From: Plantimonas leprariae
GTDB lineage: Bacteria > Pseudomonadota > Alphaproteobacteria > Rhizobiales > Rhizobiaceae
Direction of reading: 5' to 3'
Assembly (NCBI RefSeq): GCF_008802405.1
Contig: NZ_VZDO01000015.1
Location: 62,001-126,000, forward strand
DNA: 64,000 bases
Under the pieces are notes generated by a model. That model saw only the letters and a list, made by a program, of their open reading frames with translations. It was not told where the DNA came from and did not search any database. The position numbers and the translations under genes are program-made. Below, in pieces: positions 34,002 through 41,106 of the stretch. Within the stretch, counting starts at the first letter, position 1. Every line of letters starts with the position of its first letter.

Positions 34002-35930
34002 ATGACGGTGAACCGCTCCAAATTCGCCTTCGGGCTCCTCGCCGCAATCCTGGCGGCTGCCTTACCCGTGCGCGCTGCCGAGATGCGCGAGCCGCCGGTG
34101 CTCGCAAAGGACGTGGCGGAAGGCAAGCTACCGCCGGTCGCGGAGCGCATCCCTGCCGAGCCGCTGGTGGTGGACATGGCAGCGGAAGGCAAGCGCACCG
34201 GCGACTATGGCGGTTCGCTCCGCATCCTCGAAGGCCAGGCCAAGGACACCCGCCGCATGGTGGTCTACGGCTATGCGCGGCTCGTAGGCTACACGCCCGA
34301 CCAGAAGCTCGTTCCCGACATCGCGAAGGCCGTGGACGAGGAGGGCGAGCGCGTCTTCACCTTCCACCTGCGGAAAGGTCACAAGTGGTCGGACGGCGAG
34401 CCCTTCACAGCGGAGGACTTCCGCTATTGGTGGGAGGACGTCGTCAACAACAAGGAACTCAACAAGTTCGGCCCGCCGCGCGAGATGCTGGTCGACGGCG
34501 AGCCGCCGAAGGTGACCCTCGTCGACGAGACGACCATCCGCTACGAATGGTCGAAGCCCAATCCCTTCTTCCTCCCCGCCATCGCCGGCCCGCAGCCACT
34601 CTACATTTACCGGCCGGCGCACTACCTGAAGAAGTACCACGCGAAATACGCCGATCCCGAGAAGCTCGCGGCGAAGGTCAAGGATGCGGGGCAGCGCAAC
34701 TGGGTCGCGTTGCACTTCAAGTACGACCAAATGTACAAGAACTCGGACCCGAAGCTGCCGTCGCTGGAGCCCTTCGTGCTTCGGACCAAGCCGCCGTCCG
34801 ACCGCTTCGTCTTCGCGCGCAACCCGTTCTTCCACCGGATCGACACCGCAGGGCACCAGCTCCCCTACGCGAACGAGGTCGCGATGACGATCGCGAGCTC
34901 GAAGCTGATCCCGGCCAAGACCGGCGCCGGGGAGGCCGACCTGCAGGCGAGCTACCTCGTCTTCAACAACTACCCGTTCCTGAAGCAGGCGGCGCGGAGC
35001 CACGACTACGAGATCCGCCGCTGGACGAGCGGCAAGGGCTCGAAGATCGTCCTCTACCCGAACCTCAACGTGAAGGACGATGTCTGGCGCAAGCTGTTCC
35101 AGGAGGCCGACTTCCGCCGGGCCCTGTCGATGGGCTTCAACCGCGAGGACATCAACCAGGCGATCTATTACGGCCTCGGCAAGCCGGTGACCGACACGGC
35201 GATGGAGGGCTCGCCCTTCTACGATGCCGAACGCTCCATGCGCTACGCCAAGTACGATCCGGACGAGGCGAACCGACTACTCGACAAGCTCGGCCTGACC
35301 GAGCGTTCCGGGGGCCTCCGCCTCCTGCCGGACGGTCGGCAGATGATCATGGTGGTGGAGACCGCCGGCGAGGACACCGAGCAGGTCGACGTCCTCGGCC
35401 TGATCGCCGAGGACTACCGCAAGCTCGGCATCAAGATTCTGATCAAGCCGTCCGAGCGCGACACGCTGTCGAGCCGTCTCGCCGCCGGCTCCACGCTGAT
35501 GTCGGTCTGGACCGGCCTCGAGAACGGCCTGCCGAACGCCGACTGGAGCCCGGCCGAGCTCGCGCCGACCAACGGCGAGCAGCAGGAATGGCCGATCTGG
35601 GGCAGCCATTACGAGACGATGGGCAAGATGGGCGCGGCACCGGAACTGCCGGCCGCGCAGAAACTGCTCGACCTCAACAAGGCCTGGAGTGAGACGACGG
35701 ACGAGGGAGAGCGTGCCCGCATCTGGCGCGAGATGCTCGACATCGACGCGGATCAGGCCTTCCGCATCGGCATCGTGTCCGGCATCGATTCCATCGTCGT
35801 CGTGTCGAACCGGCTGCAGAACGTGCCGGAGCGCGCGGTGTTCAACTGGAATCCGGGCGCCTTCTTCGGCGTCTACCGCATCGATTCGTTCTTCTTCGCC
35901 GATCCCGAACAGAAGCAGGCGGCGAACTGA
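34002..35930 (+). CDS. ABC transporter family-5 substrate-binding protein
   Basis: The 642-residue periplasmic protein has a signal peptide (FGLLAAILAAALPVRA, cleavage near residue 26). It carries the family-5 hallmarks FHLRKGHKWSDGEPFTAEDF and, near the C-terminus, NPGAFFGVYRIDSFFF. At about 640 residues it is longer than DppA and OppA (roughly 510-545). Family-5 proteins bind peptides but also oligosaccharides; the glycan genes upstream favour a sugar-containing ligand. It starts 28 bases after the methyltransferase with GAGGCGAGAG upstream. Confidence 0.92.
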   Translation: MTVNRSKFAFGLLAAILAAALPVRAAEMREPPVLAKDVAEGKLPPVAERIPAEPLVVDMAAEGKRTGDYGGSLRILEGQAKDTRRMVVYGYARLVGYTPDQKLVPDIAKAVDEEGERVFTFHLRKGHKWSDGEPFTAEDFRYWWEDVVNNKELNKFGPPREMLVDGEPPKVTLVDETTIRYEWSKPNPFFLPAIAGPQPLYIYRPAHYLKKYHAKYADPEKLAAKVKDAGQRNWVALHFKYDQMYKNSDPKLPSLEPFVLRTKPPSDRFVFARNPFFHRIDTAGHQLPYANEVAMTIASSKLIPAKTGAGEADLQASYLVFNNYPFLKQAARSHDYEIRRWTSGKGSKIVLYPNLNVKDDVWRKLFQEADFRRALSMGFNREDINQAIYYGLGKPVTDTAMEGSPFYDAERSMRYAKYDPDEANRLLDKLGLTERSGGLRLLPDGRQMIMVVETAGEDTEQVDVLGLIAEDYRKLGIKILIKPSERDTLSSRLAAGSTLMSVWTGLENGLPNADWSPAELAPTNGEQQEWPIWGSHYETMGKMGAAPELPAAQKLLDLNKAWSETTDEGERARIWREMLDIDADQAFRIGIVSGIDSIVVVSNRLQNVPERAVFNWNPGAFFGVYRIDSFFFADPEQKQAAN

Positions 35931-35959
35931 TGCCGCGCCACCCGCCCGGAGCCTGACGG

Positions 35960-36958
35960 ATGCTCGGTTTCCTCGTCCGCCGCATCGCGACGATGATCGG
36001 GACGCTCGCCGTGATCAGCGTTCTCGTCTTCGCCGTGATCCAGGCGCCGCCCGGCGACTACCTCACCACCTATATCGCCGACCTGCAGGCGCAGGGCGAG
36101 GACGTCTCCTCCGACAAGGTGCAGTTCCTTCGGGAGCAGTACGGCCTCGACAAGTCGCTGCCGCGCCAATACGTCGACTGGGTCTGGGGACTGATGCATG
36201 GCGACCTCGGCTATTCGTTCGAGTACCAGTTGCCGGTCGCCGACGTCGTCGGCGACCGCCTGTTCCTGACGCTGGTCCTGAACTTCCTCACCGTTCTCTT
36301 CATCTACGGCGTGTCGTTCCCGATCGGCGTCTACATCGCGACGCATCAGTACTCGGCGGCCGATCACTCGCTGTCGTTCCTCGGCTATATCGGCCTCGCC
36401 ACGCCGAACTTCCTGCTCGCGCTGATCCTTCTCTACCTCTCGAACACCTGGTTCGGCGTCTCGATCGGCGGGTTGATGGACCCGGCCTATACGGACGAGG
36501 GCTGGTCGGCCGGCAAGATCGGCTCGCTCCTCGCCCACCTCGTCGTGCCGGTGATCGTGATCGGCACGGCCGGCACGGCCGGCATGATCCGGCGCCTGCG
36601 CGCCAACCTCCTCGACGAGCTTCAGAAACCCTATGTGGTGACCGCGCGGGCGAAGGGCCTGCCGGAGGGCAAGATCCTCCGGAAATACCCGCTGCGCGCC
36701 GTGCTGAATCCGTTCGTCTCGGACATCGGCACGCTCCTGCCGCAGATCGTCTCCGGCTCGGTGATCGTCTCGGCGGTGATGTCGCTGCCGACAACGGGGC
36801 CGATGCTGCTCTCCTCGCTGCGCAGCCAGGACATGTATCTCGCCGGCTCGTTCCTGATGTTCCTCGCCGTCCTCACCGTGGTCGGCATGCTGGTGTCCGA
36901 CATCCTTCTCGCGGTGATCGACCCGCGCGTCAGGCTCGACCGGAGGCGCAAGGCGTGA
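35960..36958 (+). CDS. ABC transporter permease (DppB/OppB type)
   Basis: The 332-residue inner-membrane protein has six predicted helices, opening with LVRRIATMIGTLAVISVLVFAVIQ. The cytoplasmic EAA loop is around VTARAKGLPEGKILRKYPLR, which contacts the ATPase. A periplasmic loop after helix 1 (residues 30-85) carries the typical Asp-rich stretch. It is coupled to the second permease by a GTGA overlap. Together with the binding protein and the fused ATPase it completes a dipeptide/oligopeptide-type importer. Confidence 0.93.
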   Translation: MLGFLVRRIATMIGTLAVISVLVFAVIQAPPGDYLTTYIADLQAQGEDVSSDKVQFLREQYGLDKSLPRQYVDWVWGLMHGDLGYSFEYQLPVADVVGDRLFLTLVLNFLTVLFIYGVSFPIGVYIATHQYSAADHSLSFLGYIGLATPNFLLALILLYLSNTWFGVSIGGLMDPAYTDEGWSAGKIGSLLAHLVVPVIVIGTAGTAGMIRRLRANLLDELQKPYVVTARAKGLPEGKILRKYPLRAVLNPFVSDIGTLLPQIVSGSVIVSAVMSLPTTGPMLLSSLRSQDMYLAGSFLMFLAVLTVVGMLVSDILLAVIDPRVRLDRRRKA

Positions 36959-38112
36959 GCGCGCTCGAACATACCGTCTCGACGGCGCCCTTCGACCCGC
37001 AGCGCACGATGGCGGAAGGGTCGAGCTATTCCGAGAAGTACATGCGCGCCTCGCAGCGCCAGCTCATCTGGTGGCGCTTCCGCAAGCATCGCATCGCCAT
37101 GGTGGCGCTGGTCTTTCTCGTGCCCGCCTATCTGGCGGTGTTCTTCACGGAGATCATCGCGCCCTACGGGCTGGAGACGCGCAACACCCAGCACATCTTC
37201 ATGCCGCCGCAGCCGATCCACCTCTTCCACGAGGGCCGTTTCATCGGGCCGTTCACCTATAAGACGACCGGCACGCTCGATCTCGATACGCTGCAGCGCC
37301 GCTACACGGAGGACCGCTCGCAGCCGCAACCGATCCGCTTCCTCTGCTCCGGCGACCGCTACGAGTTCTGGGGCCTCGTCGAGGGCGACTTCCACCTCGT
37401 CTGCCCGCCGGAAGGCGGCACGCTCTTCCCGCTCGGCACCGACCGGCTCGGGCACGACATGCTGTCGCGGCTGATCCACGGCGCACGGATCTCGCTCACC
37501 GTCGGCCTCGTCGGCGTCACGATCTCCTTCGTGCTCGGCCTCCTGTTCGGCGGTCTCGCCGGCTATTTCGGCGGCCGGATCGACTGGTGGGTGCAGCGCA
37601 CCACCGAGACGCTGCGCTCGATCCCCGAACTGCCGCTTTGGCTGGCGCTCTCGGCGGCGCTGCCCGTGACCTGGAGCCCGATCGTCGTCTATTTCGGCAT
37701 CACCATCATCCTGGCGCTGCTCGACTGGCCGGCGCTGGCGCGTGCCGTGCGCTCAAAGCTCCTTTCCTTGCGCGAGGAGGACTTCACCGCTGCCGCCGTG
37801 ATGATGGGCGCGAAGCCCTCGCGCATCATCGCCCGGCACCTGCTGCCGAACTTCATGAGCCATCTCATCGCCTCGGCCTCGCTGTCGATCCCCTCGATGA
37901 TCCTCGCCGAGACGGCGCTCTCCTTCCTCGGCCTCGGGCTTCGCCCGCCGATCACGAGCTGGGGCGTGCTCCTGTCGGAAGCGCAGAACATCGAGGCGGT
38001 CGCGCTCTATCCGTGGCTCCTGTTCCCGATGGTGCCGGTGATGCTGACGGTGCTCGCCTTCTCGTTCCTCGGCGACGGGCTGCGCGACGCGGTCGACCCC
38101 TACTCGCACTGA
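36955..38112 (+). CDS. ABC transporter permease (DppC/OppC type) with long first periplasmic loop
   Basis: The start is GTG inside the GTGA overlap with the first permease. The 385-residue protein has helix 1 near residues 45-65 and a periplasmic loop of about 120 residues (FMPPQPIHLFHEGRFIGPF onward) that is longer than in DppC. Five more helices follow, with the EAA loop AAAVMMGAKPSRIIARHLL. The loop type is known from a subset of family-5 systems. It is the last gene of the long run and converges on the cyclase gene, leaving 18 bases. Confidence 0.92.
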   Translation: MSALEHTVSTAPFDPQRTMAEGSSYSEKYMRASQRQLIWWRFRKHRIAMVALVFLVPAYLAVFFTEIIAPYGLETRNTQHIFMPPQPIHLFHEGRFIGPFTYKTTGTLDLDTLQRRYTEDRSQPQPIRFLCSGDRYEFWGLVEGDFHLVCPPEGGTLFPLGTDRLGHDMLSRLIHGARISLTVGLVGVTISFVLGLLFGGLAGYFGGRIDWWVQRTTETLRSIPELPLWLALSAALPVTWSPIVVYFGITIILALLDWPALARAVRSKLLSLREEDFTAAAVMMGAKPSRIIARHLLPNFMSHLIASASLSIPSMILAETALSFLGLGLRPPITSWGVLLSEAQNIEAVALYPWLLFPMVPVMLTVLAFSFLGDGLRDAVDPYSH

Positions 38113-38130
38113 CGAAAGACCGGCCGCTTC

Positions 38131-39408
38131 CTACTCCGCCGCGATCTTCGCCTCGCCGTTCGCCTCGGCGAGCGCAAAGAGTTCGACCGGTTGCTCGAAG
38201 CCGCGCAAGGGATGCGCGCCGCGCGTGTCCCATGCGCCCGGCGCGGCCTCGGCGACCGCGCGGGTGGCGAGCACCGCTGTGCCGAGCATCTTCGTCATCG
38301 TCTCGATGCGCGCGACCTCGTTCACGGTCGTGCCGATGACGGAGAAGGACAGGCGGCGGTCGATGCCGATATTGCCGAACATCACCTCGCCGATGTTCAT
38401 GGCGATCCCGAAACGGAAGGTCGGACGTCCTGCCGCGCGCCGGCCGCCGTTGACGGCTTCGGCCGCCGCGAGCGCACCCCGCGCCGCGTCGGTCGCGGCG
38501 AGCGCCACTTGGTCCAGCCTCGCCTCGCCGGGCGAGCCGGCGCGGCATTCGCTTTCCTCCGGCACGGGGAAGATCGCCAGCACCGCGTCGCCGATGAAAG
38601 CGAGGATCTCGCCGCCGGCATCGAGCGCGGCCTCCGCGACGCAACTGAAATAGTCGTTGAGAAGGTCGAGATAGTCCGCCTCGAGCAGCGTTTCCGAGAA
38701 CTGCGTCGAGTTGCGCAGGTCCGAGTACCACACGAGGGCCCGCGTCCGCTGGCCGCTGCCGAGCTTGATCTGGCCGGCGAGCACCTGCCGGCCGACCGTC
38801 TCGCCGAGATAGGTGTTGGCGATATTCTCCGTCATGCGGGGCTGCAGCGCCGTCTTGGCGGCGACCGCGTAGAAGCGCTGCAGGCGGAGGAGCACTTCCA
38901 CGTCACCGTCCGAGAAGCCGCTCGCCCGGTCGGAAACCCAAGTGACGTAGAGGCCGAAGGCGTCGCGCTCGCGCGAGACCGTGTGGACCTTGCCGGAGAG
39001 CGGCGTGCGAAGCGCGAGGAAGTCGGTGTAGCCTTGGCCCGCGAGGTCGGCGAGGAGCGGGAAGTCGAGCTGCGGCTCGTCGCCCGCAAGGCGCCGGCGC
39101 ATCACGACGATGCCGTTGTCGAGCATCCAGCGCGCCGGGCTTTCCCGCCATTCCTCGCTGTCAGAGTCCTGATGCGGGAACTGGCGGAATTCCATCTCTT
39201 GCCCGTCCCGCCACAGCATGGTCTCGGCGCTGAACAAGGGATGCAGCGTCGGCCAGGTCACGCGGCACCGGGCGACCGGCAGGCCGATCGCCTTCAGGCG
39301 GATGCAGAACTGCTCGAACGTCTCGATCGCGGGATGTTCGGCGAGGGCCCGGTCGATCAGCCATTCGCCGAGCCGGTCGACGAGCGGGCTGTCGGCAGCG
39401 CGCGTCAC
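38131..39408 (-). CDS. Class III adenylate/guanylate cyclase with unusual substrate-specifying positions
   Basis: The 425-residue protein has an N-terminal domain of about 200 residues (GAF-like in length, not assigned) and a C-terminal cyclase domain. Metal aspartates are in ALVWYSDLRNST near residue 228 and AFIGDAVLAIF near 271; GIAMNIGEVMFGNIG and FSVIGTTVNEVARIE complete the fold. By eye, the positions that normally hold Lys (adenine-specifying) and Asp/Thr read Ala (EILAFIGD) and Ser (FSVIG), so the substrate is uncertain. The GTG start lies 13 bases after the MBL hydrolase stop. It is the last gene of the cyclic-nucleotide set. Confidence 0.85.
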   Translation of the reverse strand: MTRAADSPLVDRLGEWLIDRALAEHPAIETFEQFCIRLKAIGLPVARCRVTWPTLHPLFSAETMLWRDGQEMEFRQFPHQDSDSEEWRESPARWMLDNGIVVMRRRLAGDEPQLDFPLLADLAGQGYTDFLALRTPLSGKVHTVSRERDAFGLYVTWVSDRASGFSDGDVEVLLRLQRFYAVAAKTALQPRMTENIANTYLGETVGRQVLAGQIKLGSGQRTRALVWYSDLRNSTQFSETLLEADYLDLLNDYFSCVAEAALDAGGEILAFIGDAVLAIFPVPEESECRAGSPGEARLDQVALAATDAARGALAAAEAVNGGRRAAGRPTFRFGIAMNIGEVMFGNIGIDRRLSFSVIGTTVNEVARIETMTKMLGTAVLATRAVAEAAPGAWDTRGAHPLRGFEQPVELFALAEANGEAKIAAE

Positions 39409-39421
39409 CGCGCCGGCGCCT

Positions 39422-40438
39422 TCACCGCACGCGCTCCGCCTCGCGCCGCGGCCGCGCCGGTTCCGGCACCGGCTCCAGCGCGAACCGCATGCCGGTGCGC
39501 CCGACCACCGCCCCGGCGAAGGCGGCCTTCGCTTCGCGCTCGATCGCGGCCAACGCGTCGTCGTCGCGCATGTGGGAGTGGTGGAACAGGACGAGCCGCT
39601 TGGTGTTCGCGGCCTTCGCCAGCCGGACGCCCTCTTCCCAGGAGGAGTGGCCGAAGCCCTTGAACTTCGCCATCTCCGCTTCGGTGTAGGACGTGTCGTA
39701 GAACACGACGTCGGCGTTCCGGAACAGGGAGAGGACGGCCTTGTCGGTCTGTCCCGGCACGTGCTCGGTGTCCGTAACGTAGGCGGCGGCACGCCCGCCA
39801 TACTCGACGCGGAAGCCCACCGCGCCGTTCGGATGGTTCAGCCGCGCCGTCTTCACCGCGATGCCGGGGCCGGGTTCGAGGACGTCGCCTGGCTTGAAGG
39901 TCATGTACTCGATCTCGGCCTGGAAGATCTTCGGGCCGATCGGCAGGAACGGCGCGCGCATGAGGTCGGCCACCAGTTCGCCCGCGAGCCGCCCGTCCAG
40001 CATGTGGCCGAGCGAGACCGAGACGCGAGTCCCCGGCTTGTAGAAGGGCACGAAGAACGGCAGGCCCATGATGTGGTCGTAGTGGGCGTGGCTGAAGAAG
40101 ATGTCGATGTCGCGGACCTCTTCCGCCGCCATCTCGCGCCCGAGGGTGACGATGCCGGTCCCGGCGTCGAAGATCAGCCGGCGGCCGCCGACGCGCATCT
40201 CGACGCAGCAGGTTTCGGTGCCGAAGGCGACCTGGTTCGGCCCGCAGCCGGGCAGGGTGCCGCGCGCGCCCCAGACGACGACCTCGAAGCCGCCGACCCC
40301 GGCCGCCGCCATGCTGCGCGCCTCGGCGTGCGGATCAGGGCCGGCGCGCATGGCTTCGGTGTTCCGGTTGCCGGTCTGGGTTGGAGGTGTCGGCTGCCAT
40401 GTCGGTCGGCTTGTCCGGCTGTCCCCGCGCGACGTCAC
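39422..40438 (-). CDS. Metallo-beta-lactamase-fold hydrolase in a cyclic-nucleotide operon
   Basis: The 338-residue protein has the dinuclear zinc motif HAHYDH within IFFSHAHYDHIMGLPFF, then TARLNHPNGAVGFRVEYGG, AAYVTDTEH and LFHHSHMRDDDAL, which supply the remaining ligands. This is an RNase Z/phosphodiesterase-like branch. The GTG start overlaps the stop of the cyclic-nucleotide-binding gene (GTGA). The first 45 residues are a variable, probably disordered lead, and the true start may lie at a later Met. Placed between a nucleotide receptor and a cyclase, a cyclic-nucleotide phosphodiesterase role is attractive but is an inference. Confidence 0.85.
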   Translation of the reverse strand: MTSRGDSRTSRPTWQPTPPTQTGNRNTEAMRAGPDPHAEARSMAAAGVGGFEVVVWGARGTLPGCGPNQVAFGTETCCVEMRVGGRRLIFDAGTGIVTLGREMAAEEVRDIDIFFSHAHYDHIMGLPFFVPFYKPGTRVSVSLGHMLDGRLAGELVADLMRAPFLPIGPKIFQAEIEYMTFKPGDVLEPGPGIAVKTARLNHPNGAVGFRVEYGGRAAAYVTDTEHVPGQTDKAVLSLFRNADVVFYDTSYTEAEMAKFKGFGHSSWEEGVRLAKAANTKRLVLFHHSHMRDDDALAAIEREAKAAFAGAVVGRTGMRFALEPVPEPARPRREAERVR

Positions 40439-40896
40439 GCGTGCGCATGGCGCCGTTCGGAGGCGACGAGCTCGGCGGTGGTGCGGCTGAGGCGGAAGCC
40501 GAGCTCGCGCATCATCGCGACGCTCATCGTCGGGAAGGTGATCATGAATTCGGCGAAGGCTTCCTTCGAGACGCGCAGCGCGGTGAGGTCGCTGGTCGCC
40601 GCGACGGTCGCGGTGCGCGGCACGTCGCAGAGGATGGCGATCTCGCCGACGAAGTCGGTCTCGCCCACCTGCGCCAGCTCGATCTCGCCGTCCGGCCCGT
40701 CGACGAAGACGCGGGCCGTGCCGGACAGGATCACGTAGGCGCTATCGCCGACGTCGTTCTGGCGGAACAGCACCTCGCTCGCCTTGTAGCGGACGACCTT
40801 CGAGGTGAAGGCGAGAAGCTTCAGCTTCGCCGCATCCACACCCGAGAACAACGGAACGCGCTTCAGCACGTCCACCTCGTTCTTCAGAAGGCTCAT
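40435..40896 (-). CDS. Stand-alone cyclic-nucleotide-binding domain protein
   Basis: The 153-residue protein consists of one CNB domain (FSGVDAAKLKLLAFTSKVV; phosphate-binding cassette FVGEIAILCDVPRTATVAA with the Gly-Glu and Arg-Thr-Ala needed to hold the ribose-phosphate) and a C-terminal helix. It lacks the helix-turn-helix of Crp/Fnr regulators, so it should act by protein contact, not DNA binding. It leads the CNB - MBL - cyclase trio and lies 210 bases downstream of the ABC gene on the same strand. A candidate promoter is in that gap. Confidence 0.92.
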   Translation of the reverse strand: MSLLKNEVDVLKRVPLFSGVDAAKLKLLAFTSKVVRYKASEVLFRQNDVGDSAYVILSGTARVFVDGPDGEIELAQVGETDFVGEIAILCDVPRTATVAATSDLTALRVSKEAFAEFMITFPTMSVAMMRELGFRLSRTTAELVASERRHAHA

Positions 40897-40998
40897 CTCC
40901 GAGGCGCTCTCCTCAAAGGCAGAAACGCCGCGACGGGACCGGAGTTTCCATGGGGTCGGTTACTGGCCGTCCGCCGCGTATCTTGTTTTCGCCACCCG

Positions 40999-41027
40999 AT
41001 AAGATTTCATTTCGACGTGATCTTCAA
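40999..41027 (-). promoter_or_regulatory. Candidate sigma-70 promoter for the CNB-MBL-cyclase genes
   Basis: On the reverse strand TTGAAG and TCTTAT (each 4 of 6 consensus) are spaced by 17 bases. The predicted start, near 40992, lies about 95 bases before the CNB start codon, so the trio could be transcribed separately from the ABC gene upstream. Confidence 0.4.
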
Positions 41028-41106
41028 GTGCGGGGCATGCGCGAAAATCGCGCGATCCCCGGCATTGCCGCCCGAAACGGGGCGTTTCACCCGATCGGGC
41101 CCATCA

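Noticed and set aside
40897-41106. Crp-type cAMP site (TGTGA-N6-TCACA) controlling the cyclic-nucleotide genes
   Set aside because: No acceptable match was found in this gap; only a sigma-70-like promoter is visible.
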